From: Hyperoodon ampullatus
Lineage: Eukaryota > Chordata > Mammalia > Artiodactyla > Ziphiidae
Length of the DNA stretch: 64,000 bases
Assembly (NCBI GenBank): GCA_949752795.1
Contig: OX457057.1
Span: 104,993,513 to 105,057,512, forward strand
Direction: 5' to 3'
The notes beneath the pieces were generated by a model. The model was not told the origin of the DNA and did no database searches. It saw only the letters and a program-made list of their open reading frames with translations. Positions 51,399-64,000 of the stretch are shown here, one piece after another; the first letter of the stretch is position 1; the number at the start of each line of letters is the position of its first letter. The position numbers were made by a program, and so were the translations under genes.

Positions 51399-53341
51399 TA
51401 CTACAGTAGTACACAGTCCAAGGTTGGTTGAATCCATGGATGTGGAGGAACTAGGAATACAGAGGACCCGGGGATACTGTACTCGAATTAACCCCCACGT
51501 AGTTTAGGGATCAGGGGTACTTTCTTGACAACACCATTTGCTATGCATAGTACATTCTAAATTCACATGGTGATTGGGGTGGCCATCTGTGTTAATTGCC
51601 TTTATCCAGTGGAAAAGTAATACTTCTGTATTTATGACAAAGGGTTAATCAGAGCTTGGAGAAAGGTACCTAAGCTAACCTCCCACAGTGACAGAGAGAT
51701 TGGGGTGCTATCTTCCTTGATGTTTATATTTCAAAGGCATGGCTCCCAGGCCTTTTAAGAAAAACATTCCTGGATTGTAAAGCTGGCAAGAGGTTTACGA
51801 AGCTTTAAAAAAGATTTTACATACATATCAAAGGGACTCAAGGCAGTGACCTAAGAATAGGGAAAAGGGGATAAGGTCTTTTGGCACCAGGAAAAATTTA
51901 ATATTTTTTCATTAATCTTTAAAAACCCAGAGATCTGACAATGTTTTACCGCTGAATTAACCAACCTTTGTTACCATCTACCTCTGGGCTTTTTGTTATG
52001 TGAGATAACCCCAACTGTTTATGTATTGATAGTTTATGTATCCTCTATCCTATAGGAAAGTCATCCTAAATTATTTGACCCCTAAAGGCAGAGGAAGATG
52101 AATTTTCCCCAGCCCCCTTATGTTTCATGACAAAGCCTAAACCTTTGAAGCATACCAGAAATGTTCTGCCTCCTTCAATTTATCTTTTAAAAAATGCATT
52201 TGAATCCACAATACACCCACATTTGTTTCAATATTTTTTCTTCCCCACCCTTTCCCGCCAAAAAACAACTTTAAGATTTGAGAAAAAATGTGGGGAAAGG
52301 CAGAGAGGGGCAGATCTTTTGGAGAGGTTAATAATTGTATATTTTAATGTATCATCTTTTAGAATATAATTTCCACTGAGTGTCTTTAATTTGATTTCTA
52401 ACCAGTCTATTCTAAGACATTATTTAAACATTAGGAGTATAAATGAAATGGAAGGTTTAAGTAAATTATTTTTCAAACAATCTGAGGTTTTATTATGAGT
52501 TACTTGTAGTCTCTAATGCAAGCCTTTAACATTGTAACATCTATCCATAATACCCTGGACATTGCCACTGCTAGTTGTGAAAAAGAATAGACAAGTCGGC
52601 AAGGCTCATTTGGTAAACATAAAGGATTAAGTAAAGAACATATTAGCTTGGTAGTTGGTTCCTTTAGCCTTACCATTTCTCCATAGACACTTAAATGTTT
52701 CTTCTCAGATTTTGTTGACTGTTCTTTCTGTAAAACTTTCCTATTTGGTGGTTACTGCCAACACTTACGTTGAGATGACTTCTGGCACCATCACCTCCTC
52801 TGAATGTCTTGTCTTTGTAGATAAGAGAAAGATAAAAAAGATGTATGTGAGCAGCATTTAAAAATAGCTCTAAAAAGTCATCAAGACATCCAGTAAAACT
52901 GAAGTACTAAATAGCGCCTTTTTATATACTTACAGGCCTTTGTCAATGCCATTTGTCATCTATTAGCTCTAACTTTGAGCTATAGTTTTAAAAAATCCTT
53001 ATTAGAGGAAAAAACATCTAGTAGTCTGATAGCTAATTTAGATTAGACTTTCCTCAACTTTCACAGCAAAGATCACACTTCTTCAATTGTTCTATTTTTA
53101 AAATCCAAGTTAAAAATCTTAAATTTAAGTCAGTAGTAGTGTACCATGTCCTTGACATGAATTGTTTAGCTATATTACTGTACTTCTAAACATTTATTTT
53201 GTTATAAATTTTTAAATATATCTGTATATCTATATAGTCTAGCCTCTGCTCTCTAGGGATTATTTGACTCTCCAAGTAGTTAGTCTTATTCCAAACCCCT
53301 ACTTAAGGTCCAGAGGTGTCCTAAGGAGGTAGACATGGAAG

Positions 53342-53731
53342 TTGTATTAGTTTCCTAGGGCTGCCATAACAAATTACCACAAACTTGGTGGCATTACAGA
53401 AATTCTATTCTCTCACAGCCCTGGAGGCCAGAAGTCTGAAATCATTTTCTTCTGAAGGTGTTCCTTGGATGGTGGGAGCTTAACTTCAGTCTTCGCCTCT
53501 GCCTTCACATGACTTTCATCCCTATATGTCTCTGGGTCCAAATCTCTCTCTCCTTTCTCTTGTAAAGGTAGAGGTCGTTGGATTTAGGGCCCATCCTAAA
53601 TCCAGGATGATTTCCTCTTGAGATCCTTGACTAATTATATCCCCAAAGACCCTATTTCCAAATAAAGTCACATTCTGAGGCTCCAGATGGATATGAATTG
53701 GGGGGTGTGGGGACTGTTCAACCCACTACAG
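53342..53731 (-). repeat. MaLR (MLT1-like) solo LTR
   Basis: Antisense LTR order: gtattagtttcctagggctg, ccataacaaattaccacaaa, tctcacagccctggaggcca, agaccctatttccaaataaa, ending gttcaacccactaca. No internal retroviral sequence is present nearby. Confidence 0.85.
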
Positions 53732-54652
53732 TAGTATTAAAATTATTTTTTAAATGATTGTTTAAAAATAATAATACCACTTTCTGTTATCTAAAACTTA
53801 CACAATTACTATCTTATTGATTTTTATAACTTGTGTGTTTATGTGAGGTACTTCTATAGCATCCCCAATGGAAAGGAATCATTTTGCAGGAAACTGCATT
53901 TTCTCTCTATTCCTTCACTTACTCCTCTCCCAAGTAGTGATGAGATTAGAATGAGCCTGATACATTTGCCCACATTTAACCAACAGACATGGAACTACAC
54001 AGAACATAGCTCTCCTGGACACATTTGTGCCCAGAACACAAAGGGCTTGTGCTTCTGATCTCCATACAGTAAGCTGACCCAGCAGAGTCTCTTGCTATGT
54101 CCATCCAAGTCTTTTTTCAGTTCTACCTTCTCTGCCTGTAACCTGGTGAATAAATCAGTCAAGCAGATCTCAAGGTCTAGGATCAAAGTGAAATTAGAAG
54201 CACTGTCACTCTCCATTCCAGGTTTACCAGTTATAAAGTTGATAAGCAACCCTCCTTTACCCCAGTGCTGTGTTTTTACTCTGTCATCCAGAACTATAAC
54301 AGTAAGCAGAAAAGGTATTAATGTGCCTATTTTTAAAATAAAGTAAGTTTAGCTAAAATATTGTAAAGGGGTTCTTCACCAAAGCCTAGTAAGGCCCAGC
54401 CATTGCTAAGATCAAGAGTTTGAACCCAGATTTCCTGATTCTGTATAGCTGTTTCTTTAAGCTTACTTTGATGACCCCCTAATAGAATTTAGATTAGAAT
54501 TTGCCCAATTATAGTATATAATATTCTTACCTATAGTGGTAATAATCATTTTGTAAACTATCATTTTTAATTTCTAAGTTACCACTGTGGCCTGCAGTGT
54601 TTATGGAAAGGTATAAACATATGCCTTCATATAAACAATGCTATTACCTATT

Positions 54653-55005
54653 GGACTTCTCTGGTGGCGCAGTGGTTAAGAATTTGCCTGCCAATGCGGG
54701 GGACATGGGTTCGAGCCCTGGCCCGGGGAGATCCCATATGCCACAGAGCAACTGAGCCTGCGCTCTAGAGCCCGCAAGCCACAACTACTGGAGCCCGCAT
54801 GCCCTAGAGCCCATGCGCTGCAACTACTGAGCACGCGTGCTGCAACTACTGAAGCCTGCACACCTAGAGCCCATGCTCCACAAAAAGAGAAGCCACTGCA
54901 ATGAGAAGCCCATACACTGCAACAAAGAGCAGCCCCTGCTCGCCACAACCAGAGAAAGCCCATGTACAGCAACAAAGACCCAGTGCAGCCAAAAAAAACC
55001 CGAAA
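54653..55005 (+). repeat. CHR-type SINE, long form, 594 bases before the last coding exon
   Basis: ggacttctctggtggcgcag start, B-box gggttcgagccc, repeated caactactg units, end gacccagtgcagcc and A-rich tail. Target duplication aaacaatgctattacctatt at 54633-54652 and, with one change, 55006-55025. Confidence 0.96.
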
Positions 55006-55572
55006 AAACAATACTATTACCTATTAAGAGAGACTAATTATTAAACCTCCTGTAAATCCATAGTGTTTCTGAAACCTTTAAGTTTTCAGCACCTGCTCTA
55101 AGAACTGCAAAAACTAATGTATTAGGAGTATGTGAAAGTCCTTGCTGTGTCCAAATAATGTGCTTTACTTGTTCCTTCAGTGTTTATTAATAAATAGAGA
55201 TTAATTAATTTCTAGTTATACTATGAGGTCTCTAAGCTGCCAAAACAAATGATTGATATTATATCTGATTTTTAAAAGATGGTCTCTAAAAAATTCTGAA
55301 TTGGTTTGTTTTATGCCATTTTACAGTTTGTTGTTTTATGTGTTTCAGGCAGGTATATGGGATTTGCTTTTTAACTGACTTATTACAAAGGTCTAGTTCA
55401 TCTTACTGGATTTTCTTATGCACTCTTCTGGAATATTTTGTGTTTCTAATCATTTGAATGGATGAGGTTCATTTTCTGGTGTGTTTTTCATCAAAGCTGC
55501 TCAAAATAGGTCATGGGTGTCCTCTGCCATTATAACTGAGATCACTTGATCTTCTTGTTGAATTCTAATTGA

Positions 55573-55731
<159 letters not shown>

Positions 55732-56216
55732 AAGCAGCTCCAGAAAGACCATTCTCACCTGTGTTTTGTTTACATGGACCACTACAGAAATTAGTCTGGA
55801 GAGGGGCCTTTTGAAAACCTGGACCTCTTAAGTCAACATGGCAGGGTGAAACGTGACTATTCCCCGCAAGACTTTTCAACTTGTAGATGTTTCAACTTTG
55901 AAATGATTCCATTTTATACCTGACCAAAACATATTCTGGTGTGTGTAGGACAGAGACCTGATGTGCTTTGATTCTTAACAAGATGGTCACATGAGAAATT
56001 ATGCCTGTTACTGCTTATTGCTTTTAGAGTCCTGGAATCTGGAGGCTAGATTTCCTGAGAATAAGCCAAGAATGTGGAGCACCTTGCAGGAGTTGGAGAT
56101 GGCCTTTGGAACCAATTATATATTTGTTTCCTCCCAAAGTGGAGCAGCTCTCAAGTCAAAATATTTACACATTGTTTATCCCTTTTTTCTCCATTTTTAA
56201 TAACGGAATGAATTAA

Positions 56217-56222
56217 AATAAA
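56217..56222 (+). terminator. Candidate proximal poly(A) signal of MAN1A2
   Basis: First AATAAA after the stop codon, in ttaaaataaataagaac, about 490 bases into the 3'UTR. It could give a short-3'UTR isoform. The downstream GT-rich context is weak, so use is uncertain. Confidence 0.3.
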
Positions 56223-59200
56223 TAAGAACAAAAGAACAGTGTAACTGCATCAGCAGCAAGAAGACTCAAAAAGGAAACAGAATACCTATCCCTGTCTGAA
56301 TTTTCAAGTTTCGTATTAGATGACCAGACTGGCAACCATTTCAAATCTCAGTCTATCTATTCCATTGAAATTCCTTGATTAAATTTGTTTTCTCTGGAGG
56401 CATGATCTCACAAAGAATACTCTTCAAGTCTTTGTCTCCATATGGAATTGTTGAAACTGCTATTTATCATAACCACTACTTACGAGCCTGGGTTTGGGAT
56501 TTTGTGCATGTTGTTCAGTCTAGTGTTGGTAGCATGACAAAAAGTGGGGAAAGTGCTGCAGTTTGTTGCCTTGAAACCTGTCCTAAGAGAAAGCCTTGGT
56601 TTTGTTGGTAGGAGATTATTTTTTCAAAGCAGCAAATCTACCAAGTAAATTTTATCTACTTTAACCTCATTATAAACTTAGTAGAATCCCTCGATTTACA
56701 ACTCTCTTTATGTGACTTGGCAAAATTCACTATACTGTCATGCAGCTCTGAATTTACCTTGATGAGGCAAATTACTTTTACAATTTACTAAATCAAAAAC
56801 AAAATATAGTGAAACTTCCTTAACTATTTTTGGGACAGGGAATCCTTTATTATCCCATTAGATGAGGGAGCTTTTCACAAATATTTTATGTAAAAAAATA
56901 AATTCAACTTTTTTTTCTCCAAGGGTATTTACAGAAATTCAAAGAATCAGAATAGCTTCAAAATAATTTTTAGTGATTAAGTGTGGTATAATTAATTATA
57001 TTACACTAAACATGGGATATATCTAAGGGGCTTTCTCTTACCATCAATAGATTTTGCAATGATATTTCTTTTTAAAGAAATTATGATTTCTCTATATTGG
57101 GAGGGGAATAACTTAAATTTTATCAAGAACTGTAAGATAAATATCTAAGACTTAATAAATTTTCTGTCCCTTAAATTTATGTCACAGTGCAAGACACTTT
57201 TTCTTCCTTACCTTTAATACAGACAGCTTCCATTGACAGTAATAGTTGGGAGTAGTATTATTAGTCTAGTATTTACTCTGAATTTGAAGATTTCATGAAA
57301 CAGTGTGCAGGAAGCCCACCTTAGAGTTCTGAAGGCTTATTTTCTTATTTTGTTTACTCTTTTATTAGCATGTGGTAGATTTAAATTGGAAAAAGATTTA
57401 ATAAATTAATATAATTAAATATTTTTTAAGGGTGATCATCTTATATCACACATAGTCAAGCAGTCCTCACAGTTCAGCAAATGATCCATAAATGATAAAC
57501 ACCTCAAGATTTTCAGTATACATAGAAAGTAAGGATGTAGAGCCCGTTGCATTATTTAAATCTTTAGGAGAGTTAAATATTATTACATATTTTGAGACTA
57601 TAATACCTTTTACTAGTTGAAAAAATTAAAATTTTTAAATGAGAATTGTAGATGACTAACTTTAGAAGAGAAAGGGGAAAGTATTTGGTTCTCAAAAAAT
57701 GTTAGCTTTCCTCCTGAAAATAGCAGAAGCCCACTTATGGGTCACTAAAAAGAATGAAAAACTTGACTTGGCAAAAGACCCAGAACAGCTGTAGAAATGG
57801 CCATGAACCCTCCCTCACTTCGTTTAGAAGAATGCTGAGTAAAGGGGCCTTCTTGGTTCCCCAAGAACTTTTCAAGGAATGAAAAGATAGAACCCCCGCC
57901 CCAAGTGCTCTGTTTGTGTTTCTTGGATGACTGGAGCTCGGGAAAAGGCAGAGAAGTGTACAGGCATGGCCAGTTCTGGTACAAGCAAAAAGCTTGAGGG
58001 GGACAAACGAAGAGTCTTCTTCATCATCTCCCTACCTTCCTTGTGAGAAGATTAGAGCTTATGAGTATGCTTCCTTTTTTTGTTGTTTTTTCTTCTCTGA
58101 ATACCAAAGGCAATTAAATTTAAGTCAGCTACAAATGACTTGCCAGTGTCATGTTTTATTTTTGTTATAGATTAAAAAATTATTTTCTCCAAGATCCATT
58201 CTTATTCCATAGTATCCCATATTCTGCTAGTTTCCAAGAACATACTTTACTTTGTTCTCTCCTTTATAGTCCTTTGCATTTTGTAGACCTTATTACTCAG
58301 GTTAAATACTCATTACATTTATAAGACCTCCTGCAAAGAGCCCAGAAATGCTCCTTTCCAGGTGCCTCCTCACAAGCAGACACATTACTTCGTGCCTTTG
58401 GCACAAATGTGAAGAGTAGATAGATCATTTGGTATATGAGAAAAAAGAATAGAGATGCTGAACACCCCCTCTACCTTCTATATTTATTTTTCTTTTAGAA
58501 TTTTAGGATCATACTTTTTGGTTCAAACCAGTATAAAGTTGTTAAAACCAAGAGAATGTGGTCCCAATCAAAAAGAAGTCTTGGTGCAGAAAAGTAAGTA
58601 CCCAGTCACAGGGTTCTTAGTTTCTCGTGGGTTGCACAGATGTGCTGTTTTATGTCTCTCTGACACCAACTTATTCTTGTCTTTGAGCAGATGTTTATAT
58701 GTAAAAGCAAAACCTGGATATTGAAGGAATATATTCCTTCTGTGGAATATTGACCCTGATTCTCTATTATGTCCTCTAGGACAATCCAGGGCTTCACTTG
58801 GTAGATTTTAACCAAGCAGTTTAAAATTTGATCATTAACTTCTCATCTCCATTCTCCATTGCCAAAGTCTTTGTCAAAACTACAAATTTGTTGCTAAAAG
58901 GTCGTGCTTGCCATTCTCATCATGGAGTTTCTCCTTAGGCCTGGATTTCTTTGAATGAGTGAGTGAATGAGAGGGTGAGTGAATAAACACAGGGTACCTA
59001 ATATGTGCCAAGCGTTGTGCTAGGTACTTTCAAGTATTAGAACTTTTTGTGATTCCAGTGGCATTTTCTGTATAAGACTTGTTTGTACCATTTTAAGTGT
59101 TTTCCAGTATGATTCATGTTACAAAATCCTTAATTTTGTATTTCATTTAAATTAAATAAGGAAAGAAATGGTTTATAATATATTTTAAACAATGTGTTAC

Positions 59201-59854
59201 TATATAATACTAACAGCTATAATTGTAGTTAATAACTAAAGTCTCTTGGAAAATGTCAAAGAAATACTTGATTTCTGATGCAACTTTAACTAAAATATCT
59301 ACTTTAGAAATAAAAACATTCTTATTTTGCTATTATCACTTTAATTACATAATTAAAAGTTAATGTTTTATAGAAATGCTGATTATTTTATATTCAAAAA
59401 TTTTGTCACATAATTCATGGGTAAAATTTGCAGTTGTGAATTGTTCATGCTCTGCTATGGTTCCTAGTAATGGTCCCATGCTGTTAAATATAAAGAAAAA
59501 TATACTGAAATATTTATGAGTTGCTAATAACAGTTCCTAGTAATGGTATTTTGAGTTCTTATTTTTCTTTAGGTTTCCTTACCCTCAAATTGGCTAGCTC
59601 ATATCTTATCCACTCTTTATGTAGATACATACATAAATACAATTGTACGCAGAGATTTTTAATACTGTCTCTGCTAATTAACAAACATGGTTGTTAACGT
59701 GTTTTGGCTGCACAAATTCTAAGCAGAATATTTGAGGAACCAAATATGATCTGGAGATATTTTAATGCACTTACTTGGTTCAGGAACATTGGTGAAGATG
59801 ATTTTCTGTTCTTTCAGCTCGTTCAGATCACACTCTTTGTGATCTATAATGGAT

Positions 59855-60070
59855 CAGCAAGCTTCCTCCAGAGGACTAGATGATAAATATTTTAGGCTTT
59901 GTGAGCCATGCAGTCTCTATCTTTACTACTCAGTTCTGCTGTTGAACTGTGAAAACAAGTATAGACAATTTATAAAGGAAGGGGTGTGGCTGTGTTCCAA
60001 TAAAACTTTATTTACAAAAAGATGGAGGGCTAGATTTGGCCCATGGATCATAGTTGTTAACCCTTGATCC
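59855..60070 (+). repeat. hAT-type (MER58-like) MITE in the 3'UTR
   Basis: gatgataaatattttaggct, gtgagccatgcagtctctat, gtgtggctgtgttccaataa with aactttatttacaaaaa, then gctagatttggcccatggat. This is a common hAT-Charlie MITE order; exact family uncertain. It brings an AATAAA (59999-60004) into the MAN1A2 3'UTR. Confidence 0.75.
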
Positions 60071-61508
60071 CAATTTAAATTTGTATAAGACCCTATATTC
60101 TTTGATATGCATCTTTTATCTGTGTTTTGAGTACATAATTCATTTTTAGAGCAAAAAAAAGATGTGTGTGTGTACGATTGTATGTATTTGTGTAACCTAA
60201 AGCTATATATTTTGTTGTCTTGAAAACAGCTATACTCTACTGGAGTCTGTTCAGGTTTCAATATGGTACAACTATCTTGAAAGAGGCATTTTTTTTGTTC
60301 ATGGGGTATGCTATCAGCCCTTATCCTTGCCTTGTCATTTAATGCCACAATTTCAGAGTCTCTGTGTAAAAGGAAGGGTCTCTGTGGTGTCAAAATAGTA
60401 TATTTGCTCCAAGTTCTGCCTGCTCATTGACCTTTGGACCAACGACTCTGGATTGCTGGAGCTGCAAAAATTCCTCCACTTGAATACTCGTAGAGCCCTA
60501 TGACAAGAATATGATAGAATTTCTGACCTTTGTGCTAAAGAAGCCAATCTCTTGGAAAAATTTTAAGCAACAGGAAAAATGGGTTATGTGCCTCAGTTGC
60601 CATTTGGCAACCACTGTTACTTTTTTAGAGTGCAGAAAGGTACTGCCCTTATTACCTCTACAACAGCCTAAATCTGAGGAGTGCAGAGAAAAGATGTATC
60701 CAAAAGAAGAGTTCCCCTTCCTCTTCTTGCACTTGCCTCAAATTCTTTTCAAGTCAATAGCATTATTTCAGAATGTCAGTGTGCATGATATTTAAATTAA
60801 AGCATCCTCAGCCTTAGCCTTTTAACTGTTGAACAACTAATCCATTTTAAACTTTGAGCACAGCAGAACTCATGAAATTACACGACACCATATTGCTAGT
60901 ATGTATGTATGTACATTGCAATGCACCAATCATCCTGATAATAGCTTTTTCACGAAGAAGTTTATCAAATATTTCACTGCATTTGGAAATTCTAGAGGAG
61001 GGGAAGCCTGTACTCAGAGTGATAGGGGAGCACATGTTATAAATGAGCTACCTTTCTAGGTCCAGCGTACTATACAGATGGCGTCAGCTCAGTGTGAACG
61101 TTAAGTGTGAGTACACAAACACACCCACATACATACATGTTAATATGCAGAGGATTTTAAACAATTTGAATGCTACAGAATTCTACTGCAAATTGCATAC
61201 CAGAAAACTCCATGGAGATAAGCTCAGCTCTTCTTGGGAAAAGTTATTTTTTAGAAAACAGAAATTAGTTTTTGTTTGGATTAACTGAATAATGCATCCC
61301 TAATTTTAATACTGGATTTGGAAGTTGAAATGCCGTTCCTCAATCTTACTGGTCTCAAATTCAGTGGTATAACTTTTCCCTAAACTAATAAGAGGGGCAA
61401 GTATAACCTCCTAAATCGGTACCCACTGGCCACTCCTGAACTGATTTCCAGTTATGTCCTCCATATGTAATTTTTATAAATTAAAGGTAAATTGTATATT
61501 AAAGATTA

Positions 61509-61514
61509 AATAAA
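61509..61514 (+). terminator. Candidate distal poly(A) signal of MAN1A2
   Basis: Consensus AATAAA in taaagattaaataaagatg, followed within 10-40 bases by T/GT-rich sequence (gttctttaag, gtctgtttagctttcattt). This is the usual arrangement for cleavage about 15-25 bases downstream. It is the last such hexamer before the intergenic SINE and L1 insertions. Actual use is not visible in the sequence. Confidence 0.55.
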
Positions 61515-61852
61515 GATGTTCTTTAAGTGAAAAGTCTGTTTAGCTTTCATTTGTACCCAGGATGACAATACAGTTCAATCTTCCTATTTTCAGAACAACT
61601 TTGGCTTTTACTGGTAATCTTCAGTCTCCCACATTTAGACAGTATTTCTTTTGGTTCAGCTAATCTTCACATTCCTTGATGTTATAGAAAGATGAAGAGA
61701 TTACTTAAAGGGTAATTTTCATGCCATCTGATTTTAAGAAAACAAACTATAGGCCTGTGCGACAATCTTATAGTATGACTGTGCCTGTTATCTCTAAGAC
61801 CTAGTCTAGTCCAACTTCTGAGACCATCAAGCTTAAAAATTGCCTTGGGACT

Positions 61853-62040
61853 TCCCTGGTAGCACAGTGGATAGGACTCTGCACTCCCAATGCAGGGGAC
61901 CCAGGTTCAATCCCTGGCCAGGGAACTAGATCCCACGTGCATGCCGCAATTAAGAGTTCTTATGCTGCAACTAAGGAGCCTGAGTGCCGCAAATAAGGCC
62001 CGGTGCAACCAAATAAATAATAAGTAAATAAATATTTTTT
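61853..62040 (+). repeat. CHR-type SINE, short diverged form
   Basis: gggacttccctggtagcaca start, B-box ggttcaatccct, gatcccacgtgcatgccgca, tail aaataaataataagtaaa. No clean target duplication. The older CHR-1-like head (gtggataggactctgcactc) suggests an earlier subfamily. Confidence 0.85.
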
Positions 62041-62544
62041 TTAAATGGCCTTAATCACTGGATCTCATTCTGTCACATTAAAGTCTGACCTGACCCTAAG
62101 AATTCTTAAGTGATTCTTGAGCAAAAATAGGCCTAAGGGGCTTGAGGAATAGGATCAGCTAAACTATAGATAACTGATTTAATCCATTGATACTGTAAAG
62201 CACAGTATATTTAAAACTCTGTACCCATGGAGCATCAAATAGGGTAGTAGTAAAGCCCAAAATAACAACCAATTTACATCATTGAGGTCTACTTCTTCCT
62301 GGCACAGTAGATTTTAACTTGATCAAAATTTTAAACTAGGAAATTTAAATTATAGATGTATCAAAATTAATTATGGACTTATCTTTTCAGAATCAACTAA
62401 AACAGGACCAGATAAAAGAATAAGATCTCTGAGTGACTATAATGTGATAAAATCTGGGCCTCTGTCTGCCAGTTATCTGAAATTCTCGTCATTATTTTAT
62501 TGGGTTACAAAACACTGTCAACATGCAAATAGCAATCATATTAA

Positions 62545-62905
62545 GAGTATGGGTTCATAGAAACAGTAGATTGGTGATTGCCAGGGGCTGGTGGGTGGGG
62601 AAGTTGGGGAGATGTTGGTCAAAGGGTACAAACTTCCATTTGTAAGATAAACAAGTTCTAGGGATGCAATGTGCAGCATGATGGCTATAGTTAACACACT
62701 ATGGTATACTAGAAAGTTGCTAAGAGCGTAGGTATTAAATGTTCTCACCATACACACTCCAAAAAATGTATGTGAGGTGATGAATGTGTTAACTAACCTT
62801 ACTGTAATCATTGTACAATACATACATATATCAAATCATATACACCTTCAATTTACATTATGTTATGCCAATTGTATCTCAGGCTGTAAAAAAAAAAAAT
62901 GATTG
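62545..62905 (+). repeat. L1M 3' end
   Basis: gaaacagtagattggtgatt, gccaggggctggtgggtggg, gatggctatagttaacacac, caattgtatctcaggctgta and an A tail. Confidence 0.85.
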
Positions 62906-62964
62906 TGGGTTCAGATGGTGAGAGACTGTACCTTGTTAGCGGACCTAACAAATATCTTAAATTT

Positions 62965-63165
62965 TTTGTGTGATAAAATATAACTTAAAATTTGCTATTT
63001 TAACCATATTTGTGTACAACCCAGTGGCATTAATAATTACATTAACAATGTTGTGCAACCATCACCACTATCTATTTCCAAAACTTTTTCATCACTGCAA
63101 ACAATCTCTGTAACCATTAAGCAATAATTCTCCATTCTCTCCTTCCCTCAAGAAAATTTCAATTT
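62965..63165 (-). repeat. L1M 3' end, opposite orientation
   Basis: Antisense: gtgtgataaaatataactta, ccagtggcattaataattac, acaatgttgtgcaaccatca, aactttttcatcactgcaaa, gcaataattctccattctct. Confidence 0.8.
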
Positions 63166-63535
63166 CTTAACCCGAAGAAAATCTTAATTTTTTGTCTGTA
63201 AAAGGAAGATAATACCGATTTTTTAGGAGAACTAAATAAGAAAAAATCCATGTACCTGGACTGAAATAACCTCAGAAACAGCAAATAGTTGCTGTTTTTA
63301 AATTATTTTCATTAGCAGCAGATTGGAGTAAAAATTCCGAAAGAAATAGAAAAGAATTAATAAAGAGGGGAAAGGCAGTAAAGAACCAAGAAAACTATGT
63401 AGTTCTACCTCCTGTTTTATACATAAGGAAATTGAAACAAAAGGGCATAAAGTGAAGGCATTAGATGATCTCTGAAGTGGTTTTGCAGTTTCATCATTCA
63501 TGATTTCATGAAGTGTCTCATGCAGTTTTGTTATT

Positions 63536-63554
63536 TTTTTTATTTTTAAATTTT

Positions 63555-63585
<31 letters not shown>

Positions 63586-63878
63586 GAAGATGTTGGGGCG
63601 TAGGACTTAATTTATTTTTGCTGTGTTGGGTCTTCGTTTCTGTGCGAGGGCTTTCTCTAGTTGTGGCAAGTGGGGGCCACTCTCCATCGCGGTGCGCGGG
63701 CTTCTCACTATTGTGGCCTCTCGTTGCGGAGCACAGGCTCCAGACGCGCAGGCTCAGTAGTTGTGGCTCATGGGCCCAGTTGGTCCGCGGCATGTGGGAT
63801 CCTCCCAGACCAGGGCTCGAACCCGTGTCCCCGGCATTAGCAGGCAGATTCTCAACCACTGCGCCACCAGGGAAGCCC
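63536..63878 (-). repeat. CHR-type SINE, downstream of MAN1A2
   Basis: Antisense with (TTTA)n tail, agaagatgttggggcgtagg, body and end gccaccagggaagcc. Target duplication cagttttgttatt at 63523-63535 and 63879-63891. Confidence 0.96.
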
Positions 63879-64000
63879 CAGTTTTGTTATTGTTATTAGT
63901 GACATGCAAATATATTAATATATATGAACTAATCAGTTTAAAAACTGTACAGTAGAAGTTACTTTTTGTTAAAACACATACACAACACCAACAAATAAAT

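Larger units (their letters stand above)
49703..51520. mobile_element. MER8/Tigger2-type non-autonomous DNA transposon, twice interrupted
   Basis: Left end cagttgactctt at 49703-49714, repeated after the SINE as cagttgactcttgagcaaca, then gaactgcatgagttcactta. The right half resumes after the mariner (aaggttggttgaatccatgg ... ttaacccccacgtagtttag). The two insertions account for most of its present length; the original element was about 210 bases. Right end approximate. Confidence 0.8.
55732..61535 (+). other. MAN1A2: MAN1A2 3' untranslated region (distal end inferred)
   Basis: Non-coding, AT-rich sequence contiguous with the stop codon. It has few recognisable repeats compared with the introns, as expected of a long conserved 3'UTR. 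Candidate poly(A) signals AATAAA lie at 56217-56222, 57154-57159, 59999-60004 (inside a DNA transposon fossil) and 61509-61514. The last is favoured as the distal end because it is a consensus hexamer followed by T/GT-rich sequence, and repeat density rises after it. The end coordinate is an inference, and several shorter isoforms are possible. No further open frame of note is seen. Confidence 0.7.
61536..64000. other. Intergenic flank downstream of MAN1A2
   Basis: Holds an older SINE, two old L1 3' ends in opposite orientation and a younger SINE. 62045-62540 and 63170-63520 show nothing assignable. No start of another gene is seen. Confidence 0.6.

Overview
The window is mammalian nuclear DNA and almost certainly from a cetacean or a very close relative. 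Ten copies of a tRNA-derived SINE with the CHR head and B-box (Cetacea/Hippopotamidae/Ruminantia family) are present, most flanked by clear target-site duplications. One near-consensus copy carries an uninterrupted A tail of about 37 bases. No ruminant-specific BovB or Bov-tA copies were recognised. The L1 copies are of the cetartiodactyl type. There is no prokaryotic gene organisation.

The only host gene I can support is the 3' half of MAN1A2, Golgi mannosyl-oligosaccharide 1,2-alpha-mannosidase IB (glycosyl hydrolase family 47), on the + strand. Seven coding exons are at 4574-4697, 9693-9786, 17145-17260, 21103-21322, 26917-27089, 30780-30895 and 55599-55731. They join in frame across six complete GT-AG introns to give 324 whole codons and then a TGA at 55729-55731. 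If the protein has the usual length of 641 residues, this is about residues 318-641, the C-terminal half of the catalytic barrel. The 5' exons (cytoplasmic tail, membrane anchor, stem and first half of the domain) lie upstream of the window. A long 3'UTR follows and probably ends near a consensus AATAAA at 61509-61514. From about 61.55 kb on the sequence is intergenic.

Layout: 1-4573 is the end of an upstream intron, with old L1 and L2 pieces and a MIR split by an L1 block. 4698-30779 holds five introns of 3.7-7.4 kb, with SINEs, MIR/L2 fossils, L1 fragments, simple repeats and an AT-rich tandem palindrome at 24.9 kb. 30896-55598 is a 24.7 kb last intron with two nested transposon complexes. 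In the first, a Tigger2-like pogo element from 37684 to about 45525 is interrupted by a 5.25 kb L1, which itself holds a SINE, and by a short L1 3'UTR stub. In the second, a MER8/Tigger2-type element at 49703 to about 51520 is interrupted by a SINE and by a 1277 bp mariner. 55732 to about 61535 is the 3'UTR, and 61536-64000 holds two SINEs and two L1 ends.

The exons make one protein, a luminal Golgi enzyme that trims alpha-1,2-linked mannose from N-glycans. All other coding-like sequence (L1 ORF1/ORF2, Tigger and mariner transposases) is broken. I found no undescribed system here. The useful content is the gene model, the ordered insertion history and a few candidate regulatory or structural oddities.
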